Positions 20,703 through 34,700 are shown, counted from the first letter of the stretch. The stretch: 64,000 nucleotides of DNA from Blepharisma stoltei (GCA_914767885.1 CAJZBQ010000061.1:329584-393583); one strand, 5' to 3'. Translations and numbers: made by a program. The notes: generated from the letters alone by a model not told the origin.

Positions 20703-23700
20703 TTAACTAAGAACCACTTTACTTTCTTGTAATGGATGAATACTAAACTTATCATTTCTATACCGATGAATTTTATGTCTAATAATTTGATAAATTGTTC
20801 TCAAGAAAATACTAACAGAAGAAAAAAACTGTGCTCCCATAATTATCATGGAAATGAAAATAATTGCATTTTCTATGCCAGAAATTATGCTTGAGCTTAC
20901 TTCAAATAAATAAAAGGAAGTTGCACACATAATAACACCTATCATAATTTCGCTTATTAAATTGGATATCTGTAGAATTCTATCTTTAAATGGCCTATAA
21001 AAAATTAAATAAAAAATGCTCATCAAAGAACATATAATATTTATAAAGACTTGAGTCTTTGGGTATTCACACAAAAACACTAAATTGACTGTGTACAAAA
21101 GTCTTCTTATAAAGAAAACAAAATAATAAAGAGAATATATAAAGCCTTTTTCAGTTTGAAATTCATAAAAAAATGAATCATAGAGCAGTGCGAAGTTTCT
21201 TTGATTTCTTTGGATTTTGTATCTATTTTTATAGGTAAAATAAAAAAAGGCAATAGGGGAAGCGATTAATAATGAAAATACACCGAAACAAATAACAATA
21301 TTTACTATTTGAATTGCATTATCACTTTTTAACTTCACTAGTCCTACAGCTGCTGCAGCACCAAGCTCAAGGTAGCATTGCAGTCAGAATCTTATATAAA
21401 ACGAGTATTTTAAATTTTTGAATAAATTTTTAAACCTTTTGCCAACTAATCTATATGAGCAATCTGCTAAATATATTATAAATGGCAATGATATCATTGA
21501 AGCTATAATGATTGAGAAATCATCGCCTTGATTTAATAAAATTTGATCTGTATTGTACCCATATTTAAGAGCTTGAGCATAAGCTTTATTCCCATCTTTT
21601 TCATCTATTGCATGTTCAAAAAAATTAGGAAAAAGGTTATAAGAATTCAAATTTGACAAAAATTGGCTCATTTTGTCAGAAAAAGGAATTCCAGATAATG
21701 ATAAATAGCTAAGAATCTGTAAGCAGTTCATCAAGCCTCATAAAGAGCTTGGATTGGGGTTTAAAAATGATAAAGCTATACTCCCTATCACAGCACTTTG
21801 CACAACTGCTGTAGCTTTTGAAGCAATTGCAGCTACTACTAAATTATCAGGGCTTGGATCATACTTATTGAGTTTTGAGCTGACTGTTGAAGAATTTAGA
21901 GTTTCATTTCCAATAGATCTTACTTGTGATAAATCAAAAAATGTGGCGTTTACTATCGCATCTTGCTTGATTTTATCTTTGATATTCATTGGGATGCTAT
22001 AATATGTCGTATTTATCTGCTCAAGTTCTCATGCGAAATCTGGATTATCTTCTATTGCTATTTTAATGATATTTGCTTTCAGAGAATTTTGCAAAGGATC
22101 TGAAAAATTAAGAGATAAAGAATTATTTTTAAATACTAAAAGGGTTACAAAAAAAGTAGGGTCAGTGGAATTTGTAGTTTCATTATGAGCGCTGTTGTCA
22201 CAGTCAGTATCACATATGCACGTATTGTTCATGAGAGAAGCATTTGATTTGCAAGTTATACATCCGTTTTCAGAATAATCGATGCAAGTCTCACATAAGG
22301 AACTATAGCAAACTGAGCAAGACTCTCGACTATCCTTGCGTCCATATATACATTAAATGGCGACACGAGTGAACCTGGCTCTTGGTGCAAAAGTCTAGAC
22401 CTTATGGCTACGACGAGCTGGGATTGACTCAGAGCCGAGAATCAAGTTCAGGCTCAAAAAGTGTAAATCCTGGGAGGTCTTTGCTGCTTTCCTGTGGTTG
22501 AAAATGGAGGTGTTCAACATCACCTTTTGGATCCAAGGTCCCACGGGCATTCTCTACCGATAAGTTCAGGCTTCAGCCCAGGCTACAGGGAGTCGCCTTT
22601 TTCTGTAGCAATTGATGAAAGGCACTTCAACACCCAACAGATTTAAGGATTCTTGGAATCAAGCTACTCTAATCGCCTTTAAAAATCCATGAGCCGCCCG
22701 CTCAAGACTGAAGCCGGCAAGGCAAGGACGAGACAAAAGGCACCGGAAGTGGTACAGACCCTCTGGGCTGGAGTCGAAAAGCAGATAAACCTCTTGTACA
22801 GGAGGTTTTGGTGACTGCATGACAATATAGCTAACATCTAACTTTAGATAGCATATAGGGCTTTCCCTTGAATAGCCCGATAACGGGCTGGCTTCATCCC
22901 GTTATCGGGCTATTCAAGGAGAAGCCCTATAGCATCCTTGCATCCTTTGCATTTTGAGTTGCACTTCGAACATTGATCATATTCAGGTCCTTCCCAATAT
23001 TCAAAGATTTTACAATTAGGTAAGCATGATCCTTTTACATGGCAAACATCACAGTTCTCCAAGCAAGATGTAGCCGCCAATAACTTAATATCATAATCTG
23101 TATTAAAGATTTTTATCTCATATAAAAATCCTTGAAAGAAGTTCCCTATATTTTGAGATATTTGTTGAGCTCCGATGAGTGTAGCTGCATTTAAGTTAAT
23201 GTCTTGAAAATATCCAAACCCAGCAGTGGATATAGGATCTGGATTTGTATTTATGTAACACATTACAACAGTATTCCCATTACCGTCAAGCTTTACTAAA
23301 AACGCTAAATGACTTCACTTATAAGAGTTGAGAGGAGCCTGGCATGCGATAGAAACAACTGAATCCTTAATCAGCAACTGAAGAGCAGGCTTTGAGCTGC
23401 TTAAAATGATAGCATAAATGGTTGAATAATTGTTAGAAATATCAGTTTTTGAAAACAGAGATGAATTTTCATTTTCAATATTTAACCATATAGAAATCAT
23501 AAAAATTGGTCCAATATTTAGTTTTGGTGTTACATAAGTTTTATACTCACTCCTCCTCCTCCCTCTCGCTTATTTTTTTTTTTAAAAAATTTTATAGTAA
23601 TTTTTTTTTCGAAATATAAAAGCAAAAATTGAGAAATTTAAAATTAATTAATTCGCGAAATTTATGTTTTAAAATGCAAGCTGTTTAAAACTTAAATAAA

Positions 23701-26700
23701 ATGAGTTTGATATTTCATTATCACTTATATTGCGAAATATTTTTTTTTATAAAAATTTTTATATATTAAAGAAATTTTTGTTCGCTCACGGAGTGGGGGA
23801 GTCAGGCAACCTCATAACTGAAGATTTTCCATCAAAATAAAAGCCTCTTAAATAAGCACTTATCGGATCATCGTCTTCATAATTTGGATAAAACTTATCT
23901 AATGACCCTGTAATTACTGGAATTGAATTTGCGCTATCATAAATGATTCCGCTGATACTGCTTAAGCTTATGTCAAAAACGAGATCTTCCTTCAACAAGC
24001 ATTCGTTTGTAGATTTCGTGTATCCTAAAGGGCAATCAGATAAACAAACATTCGCTTTAGATAAATAATAATAACCCGATATGCATGATGTGCATTGATA
24101 ATAAAGCAGCCCAGTGCAGTCTGAGCAGAATTTATAGCATGCTAAGCATTCAGCTTTGCCAGGCGTTTGAGTATACCCTTTATTGCATTCGCATGGGCTT
24201 CCTGATGCATTGGCTGCACACAATATGCAAGAGTTAGTTGAAAATGATGAGCACTTTAGACATAAATCGTTTTCACAAAGACCACATGAATCTGCCCTTA
24301 CACAACCATTTTTGCATGATACTAAGCATTTTTCACAGCTCGATCCATCGAAATAGTGATCATAATCGCAGTTTCATAAGCAGTCTAAACTAGAACCTGG
24401 CTCACAATTAAAATAATTCATACCATCCATAAAGCTTGGAATAGTTTTCTGTCATAATTGAAAATAGCTTATGAATCCATAAAAGTCGGAAGACCCAAGA
24501 TATAGCGATCCTCCCGAATGCGGTCTAAAAACGCAATCATCTATGGTGGTTGGATGCTCAGGTAAAGCATCAATATAAGGCGTGATTGTTGAAATTCCAT
24601 TATAGAAATATTGAACTGAATAAGAAATGCAGTTTCATTGGTGCGTATTTATTGATAATGATGCGGAAGCAGATATACTTGTTCCGTTTGATCTTTCAAA
24701 TGTAACATCAATTGCTCCATTAGAATGTATAAGAATTTTATTTCCAGTGAATCAGACATAAGTGCCACTAATTGGATAATATATACATTAAAATCGCGAT
24801 GGTGAATCAGCCCTTTTTCTCAAAACCTGTAGCCGGTGACCTTGTGGAAGGGAAATTGGTGCTCGAGGAGGATATCCGACTAGGCTTTTTCCTTGGCACA
24901 GTCGAGCGCAACGTCGAACTTTGGTCGGCCGCAGCTCATTCTGATGCCAGGATTTTTGCCTCTGAGAAATGGTCTTCCAAGGTAGGAAAGGGGAAGCTCA
25001 GCAGCACCAAGGACACCCGCTTAGTCCATGGGAAAGTCCCTAGCATTAAACTGGGCGTTATTTTTCAGGCTTTGAACTTCCATTTGACTGACAATCCTAC
25101 CAGATAATTTGTTTTTTAAAAATTTTGGAATGGGCAGCCTCTGTTGATGCACTGCTAGGTGGCACAACTCACCCAACTACGGGAAGCGAATACACATTCT
25201 CGTCCAGTAGGAGCAACACTTTGAAGGTTGTGATCGATCGCTGGTGAGCAACCTGGTGAAGCAGTAAGGTTGAAGGTAGACCCGGGGAAACCTTAGGTAA
25301 TAGGTGTCTCTCAATAATAAAGTTAATGCTAATGTCATTAATTGGATAAACCCACATTAGAACACTAAATGTGTGACACAAGTTTATAGGTGCTACCAAG
25401 TAAGTGTCAGGAATAAAATAGAGCCCTCTCATTTTTGCTGGTAGCGGATCTGTGCTTTCTGGGGAATTTCAGTAGTTATAGCTAGATGCGCTCGTTGATG
25501 TTATTAAAGGATCATAAACTCCTGCAAAATCAGTAGTAAAATCAACTGAAATGATAGGTACAGAATAATCACTAGATCCGTCTGGGGTTGCATACAGACA
25601 AATTCCATCAATAAGAACTTTTCCAGTAGCACAACCAGAGCTATCCCAAGTTGATTTGCAGCTATCTGCTAGCCAGTCGCAACAATAAGGAAGTATACCT
25701 GTTTTACATTTTGTGCACATTCCAGCTGAATATCCATCGCATGTTAAGCAATCTGTTGCATAGCATATGGAGCAATCAGTAGATCGTATACATCAAGGCC
25801 ATTTTTGACAAGAATCATCACACGCTATGCAATCATCAGAATATTTATTATCATAACATGAAGATTCTTTACCTAAGTCTCAAAAAGCCGATGTTAAGTC
25901 ATTTCTCGCTTCAATTCAATATAAGAATCCCTGGAAAGAGCCTGATCCTGATTTCCCAATTGTTCACAAATAATTTCCACTTGGAAAATTTGCTTCTTGT
26001 AGAGTGAAAAGATTGTCCACAAGCATATTTGATGGGGTCCCTTCACTATAAATAGATAGATAAACTGTGCTACAATCTACTTGGTTAATCTGAATTGAAT
26101 AATACTTTCACACAGAATCAACTGGTGGGCTTGTAATTTTAAGTGCATTTTCATTATCATCATTTGAATTTTGAGCAATAATTATAAAAATTAAGGTATC
26201 TCATCCATTTTCATCAAAATCATATTATGTGTTACCTAAATTGCTTATCTAGGCTGGCATTTTGAACATTTGGAAAAAAATTTTCACACGTAAAATATAG
26301 AGATTTTCACGTATGGAGATTTTCTTCAAGCGTTGGAGAAAATTTTAAAATGCCCAGCGTAGATAAGCAATTTAGGCAGCGCATAATACCTTCATTCTAT
26401 ATAGTTTTGTGAATTTAAATTTACAGTCAAAATATTACCATGATTATACGGAAAAATCCAAGCATTTGCTGTAAAATAAAGAGATGGGATATAGTGCTGG
26501 TTGCTTGTTATAGATGAAGTTTGGGCAAAATAAAATCCGCGGTCTATTGTAGGGAGTGGAGCAGTTTGGCTTAAAATATAAGACACTCCTGAAGGATTCA
26601 TTCATTTATCTGCGGCATCGATGGAGCTTGCTATAAAAGTTTCTGACTCCCCCATTTAAATTGGAACAAAATATAGGTAAAATTTCCACTTTTTTGGTAA

Positions 26701-27595
26701 ATTAACCCCCCTTTAAAATTCGAATAAATTTAATTTTATAATAAAAAATTTTATATATAAAAATCATAATTTTTATGTAAAAGGTTTTGATATAAGTTAA
26801 ATGCTTCTTCTTAACTAAAATTAAAAATTTAGTTATATTTTGATTTTTTAAAGAAGAAACTATAAAGAGCATCTTATTTAAATAAATTTATTATCCTTAA
26901 TTGCTAAATTTTTTTTTTAAAATGTTTTAATTTTTCGATAAAAATGATATTTTTATTTAAATAATTTTGATATAAATTCAATACGAATTCTTTACAAAAA
27001 ATTCAAAATTTGCTTATTTCTTGCTTTATATTAAAGAATAAAGTATAAATAGTATCTTATTTAAACAAAATTAGCACTTTGATTGATAAATTTTCGAATT
27101 TTTTTTTTTTATCAATAAAAATAATAATTTTTGTGTAAATAGTTTTAATACCAATTAATAGTTGCGTATTAACTAATATGAAAATTTAGTTATATCATGC
27201 TTTGTTTTTAGGATGAAGAGTAAATAGCGTTTTATTAAACAAATTTATTAATTCGATCAATTTTTGAAATTTTTTTTTTCATAAAAAATTTTCTTAACCC
27301 CCCTTTAAATTGGAACAAAATTTTTTGTTCCAATTTTAAAAGGGGGGAGTGATAGATTTTGGGATTTTGAAAATTCAAGCTCAAATAATTTAGGGGATGT
27401 TGGAAGGTTGCACCCTGCGCATATACTAAGTACGCACTTCTTACTAAATTTTGAAGGGCATTTTGAAGCGCAAACTTTATTATCAATCTTATAATGATAG
27501 GTCAAATCTATACATTCATTAGAAACCATATGCTTTGGGCATTCTGAAAACGTCAACACTATTTTGGAGATAAAAATTGCTAATAAAAACTTCAT
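20703..27595 (-). CDS. S5: cysteine-rich surface protein, interrupted by five elements
   Basis: ATG at 27593-27595 (signal peptide MKFLLAIFISKIVLTFSECP), TAA at 20703-20705. Removing elements at 26647, 26225, 24779, 23550 and 22344, each with one duplication copy, leaves 4596 bp, which is 1531 codons plus stop. Order as in S3: first laminin-G-like module (LPTIDRGFYFAQTSS), Cys module (WPWCIRS), second laminin-G-like module (GLYFIPDTYL, GSLYLGSSDFYGFISYFQLW), furin-like Cys module (CQNG-type CKNGCVRADSC), third laminin-G-like module (GFYFDGKSSVMRLP), Cys module, beta domain, then the membrane region (211 aa visible at 20703-21338 plus 21384-21989). The C-terminus is S3-like. If the elements are not removed in the soma, the gene is dead. 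Confidence 0.8.
22344..22933 (+). mobile_element. Retroposon-like insertion R4 in S5
   Basis: The duplication is ATCCTTGCRTCC at 22332-22343 and 22934-22945 (one mismatch). It begins ATATATACATTAAATGGCG and is homologous to R1 and R6 along most of its length. A perfect foldback (22856-22929) sits near its 3' end. Collapse restores CKGCKDSRESCSVC in the Cys module. Confidence 0.75.
22856..22929. mobile_element. Foldback nested in R4, TA-flanked
   Basis: TAGGGCTTTCCCTTGAATAG and its near-perfect complement enclose a GATAACGGG/CCCGTTATC stem and a 10-base loop. TA at 22854-22855 and 22930-22931. Only one or two bases are unpaired, so it is young or maintained as a hairpin. Confidence 0.75.
23550..23801. 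mobile_element. TNA-family element (TCA duplication) in S5
   Basis: TCA at 23547-23549 and 23802-23804. The left end is CTCCTCCTCCTCCCTCTCGC, the right end TTCGCTCACGGAGTGGGGGAG. It has the family core (TTTTAAAATGCAAGCTGTTT, ATTTCATTATCACTTATAT). Removal gives MRLPEYKTYVTPKLNIG, as in S3. The TCA shows that TA is not required at the boundary. Confidence 0.9.
24779..25338 (+). mobile_element. Retroposon-like insertion R3 in S5 with an ORF
   Basis: TAATTGGATA at 24769-24778 and 25339-25348. The insert starts ATATACATTAAAATCGCG and then ATGGTG, so it shares the leader of R1 and R4, but its body looks different. From 24799 to 25107 an ORF encodes 102 aa (MVNQPFFSKPVAGDLVEGKL at the start), unrecognised. 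The 3' part is non-coding. Collapse restores MWVYPISGTYVWFTGNK. Confidence 0.75.
26225..26386. mobile_element. TA-bounded MITE-like element in S5
   Basis: TA at 26223-26224 and 26387-26388. The terminal inverted repeats are about 40 bp; the left copy contains CCTAAATTGCTTATCTAGGC and the right copy GCGTAGATAAGCAATTTAGG. Removal restores QNYIEWRYDFDENGWDTL. Confidence 0.85.
26647..27349. mobile_element. 703-bp TNA-family element (TGA duplication) in S5
   Basis: TGA at 26644-26646 and 27350-27352. The left end is CTCCCCCATTTAAATTGGAA. The right end is a foldback (CCCCCCTTTAAATTGGAAC and its inverse, then GGGGGGAG). The interior shows three degenerate copies of a block of about 170 bp, each with TTAGTTATAT or TTGCTTATTT followed by a TATAAA and TTATTTAA stretch. 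Removal restores SKSQNLSETFIASSIDAAD. Confidence 0.85.
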
Positions 27596-28761
27596 TATTA
27601 TAGAATTGATTAAATTTTCAGCGTAATTTTATACCTTTTATAATCGGAAAGATCATTGAAGAAATAAAAGTGGTGATGCTAAAATTTGCAATTTGCATTA
27701 AAGTTATTGAAATAATTAATTATCATACACTCATTATAGAATAAGCAGAATATGAAGAAGTCTAATCTTTTTAATTTACAGGCATTACCAATTTGATTTT
27801 CAACTTGAATTAATTTAAGTGATTGTTAAATAAATTATAATTAATCATTAGGGGCTACATTAGTGGCTATGTTTCAGGAAGCTGGGTCTGTTTAGATAGT
27901 AAATTTAGCCTTAGATTTTCCTCAATATAACTCAGAGATATGTAGAACATGCTTTTGTGTAGCCAAGACAATGCTATGGTCAGCAATTAACTCTGTTTAT
28001 GCCTGATACTTAATTTTTATTAAATTAATAGCTCTATCCAATAATATAGATTAAATAGTTGTACTCATCCTTTAAGTTATATTATTTTTTGAATTAAGTG
28101 ATAATGTATCAAAAGAGGGAATTAAGCCAGAGCTTGTATTGCATATAGATTTTGGAAGAACGAAAGTGGGAGGGTGAAATTCCTAGATTTTGGTGGCTGG
28201 GTTCGGCCAAGGAATGATCGAATTAAAATCATTAAAAGTTGATGGAAATGGAATTGAAGTGATTACTTGAGTTACTGCTGATTTCTCTGATGGAGTTGAA
28301 GTATAGCAGAAATTCTTTTTGTTTAATTTTTATTGAAAGCTAGTACTGATAATAGTGAAGCTGGCGATGGTGGTGCTGATAATTGTGACAGTGCTCTTGA
28401 CAGCGATACTATTTATAGCATGTCTTCGAGGTGAAAATGATTAAGGAAAATTAGCTGTATGCTTGCCTAATTCTTTGCTGTTGAAGTGAGGATTTTAGAA
28501 GATTATTGGGAAAATGAGAGGAATGCTGCATTTTTGAAGCATTTATAAATAAATAGCTTTGGCTCTAATATAATAATTTAATTATTGCTATTTTCAAAAT
28601 TTAAGCTATTCTTTAGCTCTATAAAAATTTTTGGAGATTTGTTTTTTTATTTATCTGATTTATTTAGAAATAAATTAGCTTAAATACTTCTAATACTTTA
28701 ACATAGTTTAACTTTCTCAAACAGAATTTTCTATTAATTCAAATAAAAAAATATTTATAGC
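27596..28761. other. Intergenic, S5 start to S6 end
   Basis: About 1.2 kb. A stretch at about 27936-28020 (GTAGCCAAGACAATG, CAATTAACTCTGTTTATGCC) is related to 576-656 inside the S1 element, marking a dispersed repeat. 28100-28440 is GC-richer with scattered TGA codons but no frame I can defend. Confidence 0.45.
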
Positions 28762-31700
28762 TTAATTTACAGCTTTATAAGCTGGATTTTCGTCATTATT
28801 TGCAATTTCAATTTTCCCATATTTGCTGCGTATCACTTGATACAAGGTCCTTACAAAAATTGCAACTGAGCTGGAAAATTGAACAGCAATTGCTATTGCA
28901 ACAATAATAACCATAGAGCTCTCTATACCTGTAATAATTTCTTGCTCTGTATTGAACAAATAAATTGATGATAGCATCATAACTATAAAAACCAATATCT
29001 CAGTAAATAAATTGGTTATTTGTAAGATTGGATCTTTAAAAGGTCAGCAGAAAAGTAAGTGGATTATTGTCATTAAGGAAAGTACAGCATTTATGGTGAC
29101 TTCTGTTTTTGGGTAGTCTCTTAAATACACTAAATTTATTATATAGATCAACCTTCTTGCAAAAAATATTAAATAATATTGTGTTGCAAGCAGTCCTTTT
29201 TCAGTTCGGAATTCATAGAAAAAGGTGCCAAACAATGAATGAAAAGTTTTTTCACCTAAAAGAATTTTATTTTTATATCTGTAAGATAGCAAAAAAAATA
29301 GAGGCGGGGTAAAAACTAAAAATAGATAAACCAACAAACATAAAATAATATTTATAATCTGTGTAGGGTTATTTTGACAAAACGAGACAAGTCCGATACT
29401 AGCAGCAGCACCCAATTCTAGATAGCATTGGATCCAAAATCTCAAATAAAACGAATATTTATAAGATCTTATTGTCTTTTTAAATTTTTTACCAAATCAT
29501 CTATAAGAGCATCTAGAAAGCAGTAAAACTATCGGAAATGGAGATATAGAGACCAGAATAAATGTAAAATCATTTCCTTGATTTATTAATATCAGATTCG
29601 AATCAAACCCAAACTTTTCGGCTTGAGAATATGGAGTATTCCCTTCATTTTTATCTATAAAATATATAAAAGCATTTGGAAGTAGGTTAAATGAATTTAA
29701 GCTGTTCAAAAATGCACTCATTTTGCTTGATAGTGGGATTCCTGATAAAGTCAGGTAGCTTAAAATCTGCAAAGTATTCATCAGACTCCATAGAGAGCTT
29801 GGACTGGGATTAATAATTGATAAAGCAGTAGCAATGGAAATTATACTTTGTGTTCCGGCTATCGTTTGAGAAGTAACGGCTTCAATAGCAGTCAAATATG
29901 GCGCTGGATCATAATAATTAAGAGAAACAGAAAGTTCATATGAATTTAAAATTCCATTAGAAACTGATCTCAATTTAGTCAAATCCAAAAAAACAAGAGA
30001 CGCCAGTGTCCCGCTAGAGATTATATGTTCAAAGCTTAAAGTAATATAGTAGCAGGTATTATTAACCTTTTCAAATTTTCATGAAATTTCATAATTTTTG
30101 ATCTTAATAATAAAATCATCAGCTTCAAGATCACTTGCAAGATCATCTGAAAAAGTGAGATATAAGGAATTATCATCTGAGGCTGTAAGCTTTGCAGAAA
30201 AGTCAACTATAATAAAATAGCTACATATGGGATGATTCGATCCGAGAACTCTCCTCTTTTGCTAATATTATTATCTGCAGTTTCAAAGATGGTTATTGAT
30301 AAGATAAGAATTTGGCCATGAAAAAATGGAGGCATGAGGTATTTATGGTTTCTCGCATTGATTAGGGTAACCCATAGAAGGAGCACATGGTGGAGCTAAG
30401 CTAGAAGTGAGGTCAACTCAACAGTAAATAGTTTTGGTCCTTTTGGTTCTTCCCCCGGAATGATTTCGACACAAAATAGCCTTTGACGTCATCAATTACT
30501 ATTTAAAAAAAGGAGCTGTGATATTTATTACTCAAAAGCAGAAGAGAGTGTCGCTTTGAATAATTTAAATTTAAGCTGAGAAGTCAACTAAGGTTAGGTT
30601 AGACTATTAAAGACAGGGTGTTGGCCATATTGGTGACGCAATTACAAAAGACCTCCCATACTGGAGGTCCATCCACTTATCGACTCTAGCCAGAAAATCT
30701 ATCCCCCTGACTCCTTATTGATTCCTGAGGAAAAACGCTCTTAAAGAAAAATTCCTTTTGACATTTATAATAGTCTAAAACGTCCAAATTTTAAAACTGA
30801 CAAATAGGAGATATAAGATGAAATTTTTATATTTTAATTTGGCCGTTTAGATTTTCTTCGAATTTTAAATCAACTTTTTTCTTTTAAAAGTCTTGCTCTT
30901 AAAGATCTATAAAGGGGCACTCGCTATAATGGCGCTACTTCCGGTGCCTTCTGTCTCCTCCTTGCCTTGAGGCTTTAACCTTGAAGCCCTGTTGCAGGTG
31001 ATTGGAGTAGCTTGATTCCGAGGATCAACTCCTTGAAGTCTGCGGGGCGCCGAAGTGACTCCTTCGACAACTACAGGAAAAAGACTACTTCCCTGTGGCC
31101 TGGGCCGAAACCCCCCAATTTATCGGCAGAGGAATGCCCATGGGTTCTAGGATCCAAAAGGACGCTGCTGAGCACTTCCATTTTCAGCCACAGAAGAGCA
31201 GCTAACCTACCCAGATACACATCACTTGAGCTTGCACTTAACTCTTGGCTCTAACTCCGTCTCAATTGACCTTAGCCATAAGGTCTGGACTGTTTTGTCT
31301 AGAGGGCAGATTGGCACATGCCGCCATTTGAATATATATAAGCCAACAAAGGTACAGTTGCTAATTCCATTATACCCAAGAGTGCAATAGCATAAACCGT
31401 TTGATAGTCTTGCATTCTCAACACAAATTATGCACTTTGTAAGAGATTCACAAGCAGAACAAAGGTTTGGGCAAGAGTAAAAATGCCCATCAGGACCTCG
31501 AAATCCTCCTGATTTAATAGGAATACATGTGCTGTTATTAGAAGAATCTATCACAAAATCTATATCGCAGACACAAGAATCAGGATTTTTGGCGTTTTCT
31601 TTACAAACCACACATCCGGTTTCAGAGTAATCGATGCAATCTTCACATAGTAGATCATTACAGAGAGAGCAAGTTCAGTTTCTGCAGCTTTTTGTACATT

Positions 31701-34700
31701 TTATGTCGCATAGAGAGCAGGCATTATAACTTGGACCACTCCAAAATTCATTTATTTTGCAGTTTGGAATGCATATTTCATCAGTAGGGCAGACACCACA
31801 ACTTTCAGTGCAGACAGCAGTTGACAGTCCACTTATAGGTATTATAGCATTGAATATTTGAATGGTATAGATAAAGCCTTGGAAAAAATTATATAATATT
31901 TCTGGTGAGGCCTGGGCACCAATGATTAACGCTGTATCTAGGCTTCTATCTCTAAAATATCCATAAACTGTTATCATAGATGAATCGGATACACCATTAA
32001 CATAGCTAGATATTGTGCAGTCTTGCTTACTAGTAATTTGTAGTGAAAAAGCTATATGGTTTCATTTATATTCACTCAGTGATGCTTTAGAAGTATATAA
32101 AATAGGAGAAGAATTCATTATCAAAAATAATGCTGGACTGTTGGCCATTAAATAGACTGCCCAAATTGTTGATGAGTCAGAATTGCTATGCTTTGACATA
32201 ATTGAAGAGAAGGAGCAAACGAACAAATTTATTTAGAAGCTAGTCAAAACTCACCGTTCTAGGCTTTAAGGCCATAATATCTATCTCTAGCGTCTTCAAT
32301 GCGATTACACTGATAGATTTGCAGCTCCTTCATTGAGTTCTATGAGCTGTTGACTTGCTTCTATTTTTGCCTAAGATTATCCATCTCTGTGCTGATTTTG
32401 AATCATAAAGTGACTGTGCATTCAACACTACCCAGTCGTCACCAAGCGCCTTAAGCCTGTCTAGCCGGTCATCCTATCCCAGGAGCCCAAGGCCCGTTGG
32501 CACGATGGTTGAGCCTGTCTTAAGGAAAAGCTCTTTTCCAGCTAATATGAATCTGGAAGGAAAATTAACTCAATAAAATAGCTCTTCGGGCAGAGCATCA
32601 TTTCCATGATTCATATTTTTCTATTGAAGAGAAGGGAGCTTCGGGATTTAGCCATATAGAAATTGTAAAAACTGGTGCAATTAAGAGCTTTGGAGATGTA
32701 AAATTTGAATAATCAGGCAGTCTTAAAACACTAGACTGCCCATTAAAATAGAATCCTCTTAAATAAGCAGCTATTGGGTCGTCAGCTTCATAATTTGGAT
32801 AAAACTGTTTAGTTGAGCCAGATACTACCGGAATCGAGCTTGCCTTGTCATAAATGATTCCTTCTAATGTATTCAAATCTAAATCAAAAATCTTTTCTTT
32901 AACTTTCACACACTGATTTCCAGATGGAGAAAACCCTAAAGGGCAAGGCGATAAGCAAACTCCTGAGAAGAGATAGAACCCATCAATACAAGTTAAGCAT
33001 TTAAAATAGTCAAATGAAACGCAGGTTTTGCAGTAAATATCGCATCCTTCACAAATTTCACTGTCCTTATTGAAAGAAAATCCAGTGTTGCATTGGCAGC
33101 TTAAGCCTATTAAGCTTGCATTTTCTTTACAAGCAATGCATGCGCTTGGATAGCCATCACATTCATCACAAGTATGGCCTTCACAGCCTGAGCATTCAAC
33201 AGCGCTAAAAAAGCTACATATTTTGCATAGAGGGTCATAACAAATGTTGCAAGAATTTAGTCTCCTGCACCCAAATGAACAAGTACTACAAGATTCGCAT
33301 GCAGCTCCTGTGTAAAATTGAGAAATGTCGCAATTTCATAAGCAGCTTCGTCCCATTCCGGCTCCACACAAGTTGTCAATTTGGGCTGAAAAATTGTTGA
33401 TAGCTGAATTTCATATAGTTACCCAATATAAAAATCCTGAAAATAGAGCATTTGAAGAACTTTTCCCAAAAATAAGATTTGATGCAGTGGAATCTCGGAA
33501 TATTTTATTGCCAGAAATTATTGGGATACTTGGGATATTGTCAATGTAAGTAGTAATGATGGAATCGCCATTAAGATAATCTACTGAAATTGATAAATAG
33601 CTCCATCCATCAAGACTCATTGGCAATGTTGCCAGTGAGCTAATTAATTGTAATGGACTTTGCAAATTAATTACCAACTTACCGCTGCTGTTTATTATAA
33701 AGCCATTTTCCTTTTCTAAAAAATCACCAGCGCTTTTTACAAGGACTCATAAACCTAAAGAGAAACTAGTCGATAAATATAAAGATACTGACTCCACAAT
33801 CGTAAGAGATCAAAAACTTTTGCTGGCTAACTGAATAGGTTTGTTTAATTTTATATATAATTTTATAGTTCATTTGTTTTATACTAAAAATCGATATTTC
33901 TAAAATTGGAAGTAAAAGTTTAATTTATTAAATTTATGCTTTAGAATGTAAGGCTATTTAAAATTCAGCTGAATTAGCTTGAGATTTCATTATAATAAAT
34001 TATTAAAATATTTGTTATAAAAAAGTTTTATATTAGACTTCTTTTGCACACAGACACCATTTTACTAGCAAGCTAATATCTTATTTTTTTCCTTCAAAAT
34101 AGTTTACATGGAAGAAGAAATAGGATGCTGGCCAATCAGTGAAAATGCTACTAGACCCTTTAACTTTATATCAAATTTTTTGTGATCATTTGCTTTTCCC
34201 GAAAATTAGAGATTTTCCAAAGGCATTGCTCGCTTATGAAGTGTGGGAGTGAGCTTTTTAAGAATTTTCCATTTGAAAAATAAAGTCCTCTGTGAGTAGC
34301 TGGAATTGGATCATCATTTTCAGGGCTATTAAAAAAATACAACTGTTTAGGAAGTATTGCCCACTCAGTAGCATTTTTTGGCTCACCATTTTTAAATTTG
34401 GTTAGACAAAAAATATGGCTTGTAATCAAACTTGGCTAGCCCAATTGCAATCTGCCTAATCATAAAATGCTCTTATTTGAGATATTCTTTATAAGCAGGT
34501 CTAATAGGTATTTGAATTCTCACCTGCTTCGAAAATTCCATAATTTCCTTTAAAAGTACCATAAAAAGAAGTATCAACTATTGGCGATGATGTACTGGTA
34601 CAACCAGAATTACTGAATCCAGTAGGACACTGATGTAGACAGACAGCTCCTACTAAAGTTTTTGCAGTAACGCAAGAAGTGCATTCAAAAAAATAGCTTC

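Noticed and set aside
28100-28440. A plus-strand gene using TGA as Trp
   Set aside because: The best frame would have about nine TGA codons in 45 and still meets stops; composition is not protein-like.
31012-31254. Plus-strand ORF of 80 aa
   Set aside because: It lies within retroposon R6 in the antisense direction to the R1/R4/R6 leader, with no homologue in the other copies.
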